From assembly GCA_017307285.1 (NCBI GenBank), contig JAFKFI010000054.1, positions 168,458 to 232,457 of the forward strand: DNA of 64,000 nucleotides, read 5' to 3'. The notes below the pieces were generated by a model that had not been told where the DNA came from, did not search any database, and saw nothing but the letters and a program-made list of their open reading frames with translations. The stretch is from Alphaproteobacteria bacterium. Its GTDB lineage: Bacteria; Pseudomonadota; Alphaproteobacteria; Acetobacterales; Acetobacteraceae. Shown piece by piece: positions 1 to 8,420 of the stretch (the first letter of the stretch is position 1; each line of letters starts with the position of its first letter). Position numbers and translations under genes: made by a program.

Positions 1-1666
1 CACGGATTTCGTAGCCCTGGCCGACATGGTGCATCGAGGCACTGCGGTGCAGCGTGATGTCGCCTTGACCTTGCATCCGCCGCGCCTCCGCCATCACCCG
101 TTGTTCCAACTCGGCGAAGATCGTCGTGATCGCCGCCTGCGCGGTGCCGTCCAGGCGCACCACGCGGGTCAGCCCGAAGTCGATCTTGCGCTCCGCCACC
201 AGCAGGCCGAGTGCCGACCCGACCCCGGCGCCGCGCGGCACGATCACCCGTGGAATATCCAGCGCGTGCGCCAGCCGCCCGGCGTGCACCGGGCCGGCGC
301 CGCCGAACGCCACCAACGCATAGTGTCGCGGATCGCGTCCGCGCTCGATGGAGACGATGCGCATCGCCCGCTCCATATTGGCGTTGGCGACCGAGTGGAC
401 GCCCCATGCGGCTTCGTGCAGCGACAGGCCCAGCGGCGCCCCCACGTCGCGCGCGATGCCGTCGGCCGCACCGTCCGTATCGAGCCGCATCGCGCCGCCG
501 TTGAAGAACGCCGGGTCCAGATAGCCGAGCACCAGATTGGCGTCGGTGATCGTCGGATCGGTGCCGCCGCGCCCGTAGCAGATCGGTCCGGGCTCCGCCC
601 CGGCACTGTCCGGGCCGACCGTTATCAGCCCCATCCGAGCGCGCGCCAGGCTACCGCCGCCGGCACCGATCTCCAGCAACTCGATCGCCATCACGTTCAG
701 CGGCAACCCGCTGCCCTTGCGATAGCCGACCATGTCCACCTCGAAGGTCGGCGTCACCGCGGGAACGCCGCCGTCGATCGCTCCGAGCTTCGCCGTGGTG
801 CCGCCCATGTCGAAGCTCAGGACATGGTCGAACCCCTCCTCCCGCCCGACCTCGGCGCATAGCAGCACCCCCGCGGCCGGTCCCGACTCGACGATACGGA
901 TCGGATATGCGCGTGCGAGTTCGGAAGACGCCAGCCCGCCGTTTGACTGCATGATCGACAAATCGGTGCCAATCCCGAGTTCGCGCAGCGAGCCTTGCAG
1001 CGCGCTCAGATAGCCATCCACCAGAGGCTTGATATAGGCGTTGGCCACGGTGGTGCTGGTGCGTTCGTACTCGCGGAATTTCGGCGAGATCGCCGAAGAC
1101 ATCGTGATGTCGACATCGGGTGCCACGTCGGCGAGGACGTCCGCCATGCGCTGTTCGTGAGCCGGATTGGCGTAGGCGTGGAGGAACACGATGGCGACCG
1201 ACCGGTAGCCGCCGGCGCGGATACGGCCGGCCACGCTCCGCGCGGCGGCGATGTCCAGCGTGGCGATCACCGACCCGTCCGGCGACAGCCGCTCCGCCAC
1301 CTCGAAGATGTCGGCCCGCTCCAGGAACGGGGTTGGCTTGTCCAGATGCAGATTGTTGGTGTCGTAGCGCTTCTGTCGCCCAATGAGCAGAACGTCACGG
1401 AAACCCGCGGTGGTGATCAGCGCCGTCCGGCTGCCCTTGCGCTCGAGTATGGCGTTGGTGGCGATCGTCGTCGCGTGCAGCACGCCTTGCACCTCGTCTA
1501 CCAGCAGCAGTCCAGCGCCGACGCGGGCCGCCAGGCTCTCGATCACCGCCCGCGCTGGCTCCCGCTGGGTGGTCAGCACCTTCCATATCTCGACCCGTCC
1601 GGTCGACGAATCGAACAATGCGAAGTCGGTGAACGTCCCACCGATGTCGAAAGCAATCTGCAGCAT
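1..1666 (-). CDS. hyuA: Hydantoinase/oxoprolinase family protein, N-terminal part (3' end outside window)
   Basis: Reverse-strand frame open from an ATG at 1666 to the window edge, about 555 codons of a family usually near 680-700 residues, so the C-terminus is missing. It begins MLQIAFDIGGTFTDF, the ATP-binding phosphate loop of the HyuA/5-oxoprolinase N-terminal domain, and further on has FDMGGTTAKLG, the second nucleotide-binding motif, and a Gly-rich EIGAGGGSLAR segment. Members hydrolyse hydantoins or 5-oxoproline (or related cyclic amides) with ATP, normally with a HyuB partner that would lie beyond the window edge. Substrate cannot be told from sequence. No operon partner is visible upstream; the next DNA is a decayed chimeric gene. 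Family assignment is firm, exact reaction is not. Confidence 0.85.
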   Translation of the reverse strand, partial: MLQIAFDIGGTFTDFALFDSSTGRVEIWKVLTTQREPARAVIESLAARVGAGLLLVDEVQGVLHATTIATNAILERKGSRTALITTAGFRDVLLIGRQKRYDTNNLHLDKPTPFLERADIFEVAERLSPDGSVIATLDIAAARSVAGRIRAGGYRSVAIVFLHAYANPAHEQRMADVLADVAPDVDITMSSAISPKFREYERTSTTVANAYIKPLVDGYLSALQGSLRELGIGTDLSIMQSNGGLASSELARAYPIRIVESGPAAGVLLCAEVGREEGFDHVLSFDMGGTTAKLGAIDGGVPAVTPTFEVDMVGYRKGSGLPLNVMAIELLEIGAGGGSLARARMGLITVGPDSAGAEPGPICYGRGGTDPTITDANLVLGYLDPAFFNGGAMRLDTDGAADGIARDVGAPLGLSLHEAAWGVHSVANANMERAMRIVSIERGRDPRHYALVAFGGAGPVHAGRLAHALDIPRVIVPRGAGVGSALGLLVAERKIDFGLTRVVRLDGTAQAAITTIFAELEQRVMAEARRMQGQGDITLHRSASMHHVGQGYEIR

Positions 1667-1788
1667 GCCGACTTCCCATGCGATCAGCGGGCACCGAAGT
1701 TGCGGGCCTGGACAACTTGCTTACTTCTTTCGCACGATCGCTGACACTAGCAGCCGCGGGTACGACGGCAAGAGTACCGGACGACGGA

Positions 1789-2112
1789 TCAATCCGCCTC
1801 CTTCGCGATGTCGCGCTCCCGCCGCTCGGTCCGGTGTACGAGGGACGACAGCGCCACGGCAATGATCAGCGCCCCGCCGTAGAACAGGTCCTGGATGAAC
1901 ACTTGGATGCCAAGCAGCGACTGGCCGTTAATCCCGGTCACCGGGAAATACACCGCCGCGAACGATCCCCACGCGTTGAACCGCCCCGGCGCGATGGTGG
2001 TTGAGCAGGAACGTGTCTCCTGAACTCGGGTCGGCCGCACCGCTCGTCCCGGGCGTAGAGCACGCCCGCGACGGCCGCCAGAAGCGAGCCCGAAAGCAGC
2101 GCGCCGAAGCGC
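1789..2112 (-). pseudogene. C-terminal remnant of an ABC transporter permease (sugar or branched-chain type)
   Basis: The reverse strand encodes a hydrophobic tail with phrases such as GRFNAWGSFAAVYF and LLGIQVFIQDLFYGGAL, typical of the last two membrane helices of RbsC/LivM-type permeases, ending ERRERDIAKEAD at 1789. Upstream the helix LLSGSLLAAVAGVLYA lies in a different frame, so at least one frameshift separates the pieces. Only about 100 residues of a ~320-residue protein remain and no ATPase or binding protein is near. The fragment joins directly to another remnant at about 2105-2112. Whether it is RbsC-like or LivM-like is not resolved. Confidence 0.55.
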
Positions 2113-2321
2113 AGCCCCATTGCGTCAAGCCGGTCGGCAACGCGCAGCAGGAACTCGATACTGATCGAGAAGGTGATGGCCTGCAGCGTGGTGAATCCGG
2201 CGAACAGGTCCTCCCAGCTTGTCTGCTGAGAGGAGAGGAGCTCGGCGCGGAATACCGTCAGCGGCTTGGGTGCCGCTGCGCTCGCATTGCCAAACAGATC
2301 GGCGGCGATGGCCCATCCTCC
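2106..2321 (-). pseudogene. N-terminal remnant of a plasmid-type protein (phospholipase D-like family suspected)
   Basis: Reverse-strand frame containing VFRAELLSSQQTSWEDLF and LQAITFSISIEFLLRVADRL, which resembles the start of conserved plasmid proteins annotated as phospholipase D-like; I recognise this from memory only. A strong AAGGAGG ribosome site precedes an ATG at 2316-2314, but that ATG is out of frame with the recognisable peptide by one base, as if ATGGCC had become ATGGGCC. The frame then runs into the ABC-permease helix without a stop. It lies about 30 bp downstream of the DUF2786 gene and was probably its operon partner before truncation. Confidence 0.4.
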
Positions 2322-2352
2322 TTCGCTCCCGCCGGATCAGTCGTGGTTCGCG

Positions 2353-4131
2353 TCAGTCGCCGGCAGCCAGGGCCTCACGATACTCGAATCGGCGGCCAGC
2401 CGCCTCGCCTGCCTGGTAGGCATCGGTCATGACGTATCGTTTGGCCGGCCGTGCGCGCGACCGGAAATGCAGCCCGAGCTTGGCCAACTCGCCTTCGATC
2501 ACCGACGTCTTGATCGGCACAAGTTCGCGGCCGGAGGAGGCCGACAGAGCGGCTTCGCGCGCTTGGCGCGAGCTGTGCAACTTGGCGATGATCCCGCGCC
2601 CGAGGCCGATCTGGAAAGAATGCGTTGCACTCCGCCGGTCACCCGAGCCGAGCTCCGCATAGAGCTCGCCTCGTGTGAACAGGGCCGTCTCGGTCGCGAA
2701 GGCGAGCTCAACCAGGTCGTACAGATAGTGCGCGGCCTCGACGTCGGCCCGCAGGCCGAAGAAGATGTGGCGGATCGGGGCCGACGCCGATTTCTCGCTC
2801 CAAGAGCGGCAGTCGAAGAAGGCCGCGATCGTCGGCACGCATTCGTCGATCGGCCCGAGACGCCGGCGACCGGTGTCAATGCCCACGCCTTGGCACGCCT
2901 GCCGGTGCAACTCGATCGTGCTCAACGATAGGCCGTAGCGATCCAGCAGCTCGGCGACCTTCTCCGCCGCGGCGAGCGCTTCCTGTTCCGTGCATCCCTG
3001 CTCGACGGTCTTCGCCCGCAATCCCTGGATCCGTTGGACCAGCCGTTCAAGATCCGCATCGGCGGCGCCCGTTGATGTGATCGGCCGCCCCCGCCGCTGC
3101 AGATCTTCGAACAGTCTCCGGACCGCAGCGGGCATACCGTGCCTCGCGATCGCATGAGCGATGGCTCCGGACAGCGCAGTCAGCGAGAGACCGGATATCC
3201 CGTTGGCTTCGCGGAGCCGGATGGTCTCGACCTGGATCGCGGCGATGCGAGCATAGGCATCCGCCAGCCGATCACGGCGGTGCTCGCGCGCGAGGACGGA
3301 GGAGGCGAGGGCATCGAGCACGGTGTCGAGGTTGGTGGCATCCCGTATGCGCTGCATCGCGTCGGCGGATGGGCTTGCGTTTGCATCCAGCTTCGCCCAG
3401 CGCCGCGCGATCGCGTCGAGCTCGCCGCCCTCGGCTTCGTCGGCGAACGGGTCGTCTTCGAACCCATCGTGGGGCGGACGGTTCAGACCGGGTATTTCCA
3501 GGCTGCCGTGGCGCATCACGTGGCGGTAGACCGCCTCGGCACAGCGCTGGGGATTACTCAGCCCCTTCCCGTCCGGACGCATGAAGCCCAGGGCCACGGC
3601 GCGGGCCGCTTCGCTCAACGGGGTGATCGGACCGACCAATGCCCAGGTGCCGCCCCCGAGCGACGCCGTCCGCCCGACCAGGCTCAATCCGGCGCAAGAT
3701 GCCGGGATATGCTCGCTGAGGACGCGGAGCGATTCGCCGGACGCCAGATCGAGGTGTCGGACGACGCTTCGGTCCTCTAGCTCTTCGACGCGCATCACGC
3801 GAAACCGTGTCTGACGCAGCGCCTCCATCGCCACCGCCTCGTCCCGGTTCTTCGGCTTTCGGTGCCGCGCCAGCCGGTCGATCGCCGTCATGCCGCCCGT
3901 TGACGGCGTGAACAGCACGAGATCCGTGGCGAGCCCAAGAGCGTCGGCGAGGATACGTGTCTCGTCCTGAACGTCGGGGGGGCCGTTCTGGGAGGGCAAC
4001 CAGCGGCGTACCGTCTCCGCGACCCGGGCCTGCGGAATGAAACGCAGCGCCTCGAGCATGAGCTCATCCATCGAGCGGAGCACCCGATCATGCCCCGCGC
4101 TGGGCGGCCGTGTCTGTGCTTGCTCTCGCAT
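2353..4131 (-). CDS. DUF2786 domain-containing protein
   Basis: 592-residue soluble protein. The start at 4131 is chosen because AGGGGAAAG lies just before this ATG; the open frame extends further upstream without support. The C-terminal half (LVQRIQGLRAKTVEQG followed by EALAAAEKVAELLDRYGLS) is the DUF2786 helical motif, and the tail with IRHIFFGLRADVEAAHYLYD matches the companion domain of these proteins. The N-terminal ~300 residues are not recognised. Such proteins occur on plasmids and integrated elements of alphaproteobacteria; their biochemical function is unknown. No membrane segment or signal peptide is visible. The adjacent gene downstream is broken, and a tyrosine integrase lies upstream beyond a small plus-strand gene. 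Confidence 0.8.
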   Translation of the reverse strand: MREQAQTRPPSAGHDRVLRSMDELMLEALRFIPQARVAETVRRWLPSQNGPPDVQDETRILADALGLATDLVLFTPSTGGMTAIDRLARHRKPKNRDEAVAMEALRQTRFRVMRVEELEDRSVVRHLDLASGESLRVLSEHIPASCAGLSLVGRTASLGGGTWALVGPITPLSEAARAVALGFMRPDGKGLSNPQRCAEAVYRHVMRHGSLEIPGLNRPPHDGFEDDPFADEAEGGELDAIARRWAKLDANASPSADAMQRIRDATNLDTVLDALASSVLAREHRRDRLADAYARIAAIQVETIRLREANGISGLSLTALSGAIAHAIARHGMPAAVRRLFEDLQRRGRPITSTGAADADLERLVQRIQGLRAKTVEQGCTEQEALAAAEKVAELLDRYGLSLSTIELHRQACQGVGIDTGRRRLGPIDECVPTIAAFFDCRSWSEKSASAPIRHIFFGLRADVEAAHYLYDLVELAFATETALFTRGELYAELGSGDRRSATHSFQIGLGRGIIAKLHSSRQAREAALSASSGRELVPIKTSVIEGELAKLGLHFRSRARPAKRYVMTDAYQAGEAAGRRFEYREALAAGD

Positions 4132-4560
4132 TCTTTCCCCTGTGACGTCCCTCTCTGGCACCCTTCCGGGATACCGCCGGCTCGCTGCCCGTCGCATACG
4201 ATACAAGCAGAGTGCATGGAGTCGGCTCGAGTGTGGACCGGTAGGCCTACGGGTTCTTCGCTGAGCTCGTGCGCGGGAACGCCGCGTGAGAGGGGCCCGA
4301 TCAGAACTCCGGGCGAGACTTGCAAGAGCGCCGTTCCAGAACCTGTCCCATCCGTCGACATGACGAGCGGTGCACATTCAATATGGGGGAGGGTCGATGG
4401 CGGGCACGTAATGGTGAACGCCGCGACATCGCCGAAGGGCGACGGGTATCGGAAAATCCAGGCGAATTGTCGATACTTCTTTCGTTGGTGCGCCGCAGAC
4501 AGTATTCCGACGACAGCGGTGGAACTCCATCGCGAGCAACACGGGATTCGAAGCACTCTC
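4132..4560. other. Intergenic region between DUF2786 gene and small basic protein
   Basis: About 430 bp with no convincing gene. A plus-strand frame runs through it into the small gene starting at 4561 and offers alternative upstream starts (for example an ATG near 4411), but the encoded peptide has no recognisable pattern. It presumably holds the promoters of the two divergent genes; I could not pick out a specific one. Confidence 0.4.
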
Positions 4561-4872
4561 ATGGCGAAACAAGCCCCGGCCTCAACCCGTCTGCCGCGCG
4601 GCACCAAGCCTGTCGCACAGGCCTTTTTGAACGCCCTTGACATGGTGCCGGAGCAGTCGCGAGCGGCGGTATCCAAAGCCGCCTTGTCGATGATCCGGGA
4701 CGAGATCAAGGCAAGCCGGGAAAAGCAGCGGGCATCCCGATCCGAATCGGCCGCCTCGACGAAAACCGCTCGAGGCCCGAAGACCGGGCGCAGAACGCGC
4801 GTCACGAAACGCGAAAGGCCGGAGGCCAATGCGGCAGGCACGAACGCGGCCGAAACCGCCGAGAAGTCCTGA
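4561..4872 (+). CDS. Small basic hypothetical protein
   Basis: 103 residues from the ATG at 4561 (MAKQAPASTRLPRGTKP). The middle is a predicted helix (AQAFLNALDMVPEQSRAAVSKAALSMIRDEI) and the C-terminal 40 residues are rich in Lys, Arg, Ala, Ser and Thr, like a flexible nucleic-acid-binding tail. No family recognised. The composition (Lys/Arg-rich, no signal peptide) suggests a cytoplasmic DNA- or RNA-associated protein, which is inference only. It converges on the integrase gene, 120 bp away. The ribosome site at this ATG is weak, so a longer product starting upstream is possible. Confidence 0.5.
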   Translation: MAKQAPASTRLPRGTKPVAQAFLNALDMVPEQSRAAVSKAALSMIRDEIKASREKQRASRSESAASTKTARGPKTGRRTRVTKRERPEANAAGTNAAETAEKS

Positions 4873-4992
4873 TCGGCGCCTGATCGCGGCGGTCAGCTCT
4901 CCAACGTCAGAAGCCGATTTTCTCGCTGGGGGCGACCGGTCAGGGGAGGGGAGATCGCCCTCCTGAACCGGCAAGTCGGTTGGATGCTGCCG

Positions 4993-6024
4993 TCAAAGAC
5001 CCAGCTTGCTGGCCGGACTGGCGGTTCCGAGTTTGGCACGCCTGACGTAGCTGCGCATGGTGGCGAGGCTGCGGTGGCGTGTGTGGCCCATGATCTCCTC
5101 GTCCGAGACGCCGTTCTTATAGGCTGTGGTGACGAACCCCGCCCGCATGCCATGCGGCGTGACCGGCTCCCAGATCGTGCCGCGGATCTTCGCCTGGGCG
5201 GCACGCTTCTTGAGGATCTGTCGCACGGCGTCGGGATCCAGCCGTCGCGTGTGGACCGCCCCCCAACGATCGACCTTGCGGAAGATCGGACCGGTCTTGA
5301 TTTCGGCTTCCTCAAGCCAGAGCCTCAGGGCGGCCACCGGACACGTCTCGGCCGCCTGACCGTGCGGGATGCCGATCTCCGCGCCGGCGCCCTCCTTATC
5401 GGTCTTCGAGCGGACAATGAGCAGCCGCAGGCCTTCCTTGGTCCAAGTCACGTGCTCGACGTCGAGCCCGACCAACTCCGAGCGGCGCAGGGCGCCGGCA
5501 AAGCCGATTAGGAACAGTGCCCGGTCACGGATCCCAGCAGTATCGGTCCCGCACACCATCGAAAGTCGTCGAATCTCTGCGGTGGCGAGCGCTGCCGACC
5601 GGCGGGGCGGCTCACCGTGCGTACGGGCGATGCCGCGCAAGGTCTCGCGGATCGCGGGATGCCGGGTATCCAGGGGCTGCTTGGCGATCCGATGCGCCCG
5701 CGCGATCGCGGCCACCCGGCGACGCAATGTCGAGAGCGCATAGCCGCGCCCGGCATCGGCCAGGTAGGCGCCGACGATCTCCGGCGTCGCCGGCATCGGA
5801 TCGAGCTTGCGCTCCAGGCACCAGGCCTTGAAGTTGGCCAGATCCGCCTTGTAGGCGCGCAGCGTGGACGGCGCATCCGCTGCCGACTGGTAGACCTGCG
5901 AGCGGGCCAGGGAACGCGCCACGCGGAGGGTGAGCGGCGGGCCAGCTTCGTCGGCGCGCCGTACCGCCCCGGCTGAGGCTGCAATAACCGCGCGATGAGA
6001 GGAACCGCTGCTCTGACGTGCCAT
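4993..6024 (-). CDS. Tyrosine recombinase/phage-type integrase
   Basis: 343 residues from the ATG at 6024 (a TTG at 6060 would add 12 residues). An N-terminal SAM-like core-binding domain (STLRAYKADLANFKAWCLE, then VGAYLADAGRGYALSTLRRR) precedes the catalytic domain. Catalytic residues are visible: Arg in GALRRSEL, His-x-x-Arg in PHGMRAGF, His in MGHTRHRS and the nucleophile Tyr in TMRSYVRRAKLG, so the enzyme looks intact. It would cut and rejoin DNA at a specific attachment site. A perfect inverted repeat lies 180 bp upstream of its start and could be a recombination site. It is probably the integrase of the element that carried the left part of this window. Confidence 0.9.
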   Translation of the reverse strand: MARQSSGSSHRAVIAASAGAVRRADEAGPPLTLRVARSLARSQVYQSAADAPSTLRAYKADLANFKAWCLERKLDPMPATPEIVGAYLADAGRGYALSTLRRRVAAIARAHRIAKQPLDTRHPAIRETLRGIARTHGEPPRRSAALATAEIRRLSMVCGTDTAGIRDRALFLIGFAGALRRSELVGLDVEHVTWTKEGLRLLIVRSKTDKEGAGAEIGIPHGQAAETCPVAALRLWLEEAEIKTGPIFRKVDRWGAVHTRRLDPDAVRQILKKRAAQAKIRGTIWEPVTPHGMRAGFVTTAYKNGVSDEEIMGHTRHRSLATMRSYVRRAKLGTASPASKLGL

Positions 6025-6201
6025 GGTCGCATCTTCGGCCAAATAGGCGCTGACTGTCAATACTCGGGAAGGGCTCTTATCACGTATTGACTTCGAATCC
6101 GTTCGGATGAACGCAACGCCAGGTCTCGCCCAGATCGCGAGTTGTCGGCGTCTCGCTTATTCATTCAGCAGCACCATTAAACCGTTCAGCGGGCCGGGAC
6201 C

Positions 6202-6242
6202 GCACCGCTAATTCGTTCAGCGGCTGAACGAATTAGCGGTGC
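6202..6242. repeat. Perfect 19-bp inverted repeat with 3-base spacer
   Basis: The arm at 6202-6220 (GCACCGCTAATTCGTTCAG) is followed by CGG and then its exact reverse complement at 6224-6242. The core ends in CGTTCAG, and similar units (CATTCAGCAG, CCGTTCAGCG) lie just upstream at about 6160-6190. The position 180 bp upstream of a tyrosine integrase start suggests an attachment or crossover site. A strong terminator is less likely because no T-tract follows on either strand. It could also be a replication or regulatory site. Confidence 0.85.
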
Positions 6243-6618
6243 ATGCGGCGGCATGGTCCTCCCAGCGACGCACCGGCATCTGGCTTCGCGCACCTTCGTG
6301 GCTTGCTGCATCTCCACCTTGGTACGCAGAGATCCCGCGCCGGTCGCTACGCACAACGACAGGGCGTAGTCCCACATCGGGCTGGTCAATCCGATCTGCC
6401 GCGGGTCGAACAGCGCGGCCAGCAAGTCGTACGCTTGGTCGTCGTCCCGGCAACGCGTGTGGCGCCAGAAGACCGCGTCGGGAGTCGCAAGCACGTGCCA
6501 CGCGTACCAGGCGGAGATGGCCCTGCTGTTGCGTGACCAGGATTGCGAGCCCGCATCTCCGCGAGTGCGTGCTGCCGCGTCTCGGGCCGGAGATGGCCGA
6601 GGTCGAGTGCGACCGCCC
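6243..6618 (-). pseudogene. Decayed gene, unrecognised, frameshifted
   Basis: The reverse strand holds a frame beginning with GTG at about 6622 (overlapping the preceding stop) that reads VRAVALDLGHLRPETRQHAL, then appears to shift into a frame reading AISAWYAWHVLATPDAVFW and YDLLAALFDPRQIGLTSPMWDYALSLCVATG. The protein-like composition of both pieces suggests one broken gene of about 110-120 residues. The frame runs out into the inverted repeat at 6202-6242, so the 3' end was probably replaced. I do not recognise the family. Confidence 0.3.
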
Positions 6619-6795
6619 TCACGACCACTCCTCCACGTCGAGAATCTCGGGCTGCTGGCTGTAGTCGATCCTGGGCACGTCGGCCTCCGGATCCCAGGCC
6701 AGCAGCTTGACCGCGACCAGAACGACAGCCACGACCAGGCCCGTCCTGCTCGCGAGCTTCCTCAGCGCGGCCCCGCGCGTATCATTTTCCGCCAT
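6619..6795 (-). CDS. Small single-pass membrane protein
   Basis: 58 residues, MAENDTRGAALRKLASR then a hydrophobic segment (TGLVVAVVLVAVKLLAW), then an acidic tail ending ILDVEEWS. One membrane helix with a positively charged N-terminus, so the tail is likely periplasmic. The start at 6795 lies 20 bp downstream of dmeF on the same strand, so it may be the third gene of that operon. Not listed in any family I know. Its stop overlaps the GTG of the following decayed gene. Confidence 0.5.
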   Translation of the reverse strand: MAENDTRGAALRKLASRTGLVVAVVLVAVKLLAWDPEADVPRIDYSQQPEILDVEEWS

Positions 6796-6815
6796 GATTC
6801 GGCCCGAGTTCAGGC

Positions 6816-8093
6816 TCAGGCCGCCCGGTCGACCTCGATCGTGACGTGAGACAGCGACCGGAAGTGGGCGAGCCTCTCGCGGTAGAACGCCGCCTCCCGG
6901 TCGCTGGCCGTCGCCACCGAGAGGATCGCCGCCATATGGCCGGGACCGACGCGCCAGACATGGAGATCCGTAAGCCGGTCGCCGTTTTCTTTGACGACCT
7001 GCCGGACGCCTTCCGTCACCCGCCGGTCGGGGTTCATGTCGAGCAGGATGGCGCCCGTGTCCCTGATCAGCGCGTACGACCAGCTGGCGATGACCAATGC
7101 GCCGACAATGCCCGCCAGCGGGTCCATCCAGAGCCAGCCGAAGGCGCGCGCCAACAGCAGCCCCGCGATCACCAGCACCGAGACGGCCGCGTCCGCCAGC
7201 ACATGGACGATGGCAGCCCGCATATTGTTGTCCCGGTGCGCGGCGTCGCGGTCGGCGTGACGCCCATCCTCGCGGCTGTGTTCGTGCTCCTCGAAGATTA
7301 CCGGATAGTCGCGACCGCCGATCCGGACGTGCGCGGTGAATTCGTGCGGCTCCGGGATCTCTTGAACGCTCTGCAGATAGCCGTCGCGGCTCTCCAGGAC
7401 GAAGGTCTGGTGCGTGCCATTCCGCCGCACCGTCTCGATCGTCACGGCCCCGGCCGCCGGAGTGGGCCTGCCTTCGGCGTGGACACGGAAGACCGGCGGG
7501 TGGTTCTCCTCGAACACGCGGAGAGCCAGCACACCTTCCGGCGTGACGACACGTTGCTCCTCATCATGCTCATGACCGTCGTGCTCATGGGCATGACCAT
7601 GCCCGCGCCCGTGACCATGATGATGATGACCGCCGCTCGACAGCAGCCACGCCGAGGCCACGTTAACCGCCAGCCCAAGGCAGGCGATCGGGATGGCCTC
7701 GGCGAAATGAATGGGAACGGGCTCAATGACGCGGGTGATGGCCTCGTAGCCGATGAGGATGGCGATCATCGCCAGGATGACCGCCGAGGTGAATCCGGCG
7801 AGGTCGCCGAGCTTCCCGGTGCCGAAGGTAAACCTGGGATCGGCGGCATGCTTGCGCGCGAAGCTGTACGCGAGGGCGGCCAGCATGAGCGCCCCGGCAT
7901 GCGTGCTCATGTGCAGCCCGTCGGCGACCAGGGCGATGGACCCGAACATGACGCCGCCGATGATTTCGAGCGCCATCATGGCGCCGCAGAGCCAGATGAC
8001 CATCCAGGTCCGGCGCTCCGCGTGCTCGTGGCCTTCGCCCAGGAAGACGTGGCTGTGCCCGCCGGACACTGAGTGGGTCCGAACGTCGGTCAT
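6816..8093 (-). CDS. dmeF: CDF-family Co2+/Ni2+ efflux transporter DmeF
   Basis: 425-residue cation diffusion facilitator: an inner-membrane proton antiporter that exports divalent metal, for DmeF chiefly cobalt and nickel. An N-terminal His-rich stretch (SGGHSHVFLGEGHEH) is followed by six membrane helices with metal-site motifs ALVADGLHMSTHAG and HVLADAAVSV, a large cytosolic loop with a His/Asp-rich run at about residues 155-180, and a C-terminal ferredoxin-like domain. The His loop and extra loop length match the DmeF subgroup. A GTG at 8105 overlapping the dmeR stop is an alternative start, but the ATG at 8093 has GAGG at the right distance. It follows the DmeR repressor and its operator, so induction by Co/Ni is expected. 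Confidence 0.9.
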   Translation of the reverse strand: MTDVRTHSVSGGHSHVFLGEGHEHAERRTWMVIWLCGAMMALEIIGGVMFGSIALVADGLHMSTHAGALMLAALAYSFARKHAADPRFTFGTGKLGDLAGFTSAVILAMIAILIGYEAITRVIEPVPIHFAEAIPIACLGLAVNVASAWLLSSGGHHHHGHGRGHGHAHEHDGHEHDEEQRVVTPEGVLALRVFEENHPPVFRVHAEGRPTPAAGAVTIETVRRNGTHQTFVLESRDGYLQSVQEIPEPHEFTAHVRIGGRDYPVIFEEHEHSREDGRHADRDAAHRDNNMRAAIVHVLADAAVSVLVIAGLLLARAFGWLWMDPLAGIVGALVIASWSYALIRDTGAILLDMNPDRRVTEGVRQVVKENGDRLTDLHVWRVGPGHMAAILSVATASDREAAFYRERLAHFRSLSHVTIEVDRAA

Positions 8094-8101
8094 GTTCGGC
8101 C

Positions 8102-8380
8102 TCACTTCAGGTAGGTGCGAACGACCGAGAGCAGTTGCTCCGCGGCCTCATCGTTCAGAGCGCCCGGGTGCTGCTCGGTGTCGACCAGATGGGTACGAAC
8201 GTGGTCCTCGACGACCTCGGCCATCAGCCCGGCCATCGCCGCGCGCGTACTCGCCAGCAGATGCATCACCTTCTCGCATCCGGCCTCGTCTTCCAGGGCG
8301 CGCTCGACCGCCTCGACCTGGCCTCGGATGCGGCGCACCCGCGCCAGCAGCTTCTGCTTCTCGCGAACCGTGTGGGTCAT
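8102..8380 (-). CDS. dmeR: DmeR, RcnR/CsoR-type metal-sensing repressor
   Basis: 92 residues, all-helical DUF156 protein (MTHTVREKQKLLARVRRIRGQVEAVERALE). The family binds DNA as a tetramer and releases it when metal binds; N-terminal His3 and the helix-2 Cys (DEAGCEKVMHLL) are the expected ligands of the nickel/cobalt RcnR/DmeR branch, and both are present, with a His also at VEDHVRTHL. It is the first gene of the dmeR-dmeF operon and its stop overlaps a possible GTG of dmeF. An ideal operator sits 15 bp before its ATG, so it is expected to repress itself and dmeF. Confidence 0.88.
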   Translation of the reverse strand: MTHTVREKQKLLARVRRIRGQVEAVERALEDEAGCEKVMHLLASTRAAMAGLMAEVVEDHVRTHLVDTEQHPGALNDEAAEQLLSVVRTYLK

Positions 8381-8395
8381 CCTAGGTCGTCTAGT

Positions 8396-8412
8396 ATAGG
8401 GGGCGACCCTAT
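8396..8412. promoter_or_regulatory. DmeR/RcnR-type operator
   Basis: ATAGGG-N5-CCCTAT, a perfect dyad with a G tract flanked by AT, the form recognised by RcnR/DmeR/FrmR repressors. It lies 15-31 bp upstream of the dmeR ATG, where repressor binding would block transcription of dmeR and dmeF. It could also affect the next reverse-strand genes upstream, but those end here and are not driven by it. Confidence 0.8.
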
Positions 8413-8420
8413 GCAAGGGC

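Noticed and set aside
6846..8072. 408-codon plus-strand frame opposite dmeF
   Set aside because: Composition is that of a GC-rich shadow frame; dmeF on the other strand is clearly conserved.
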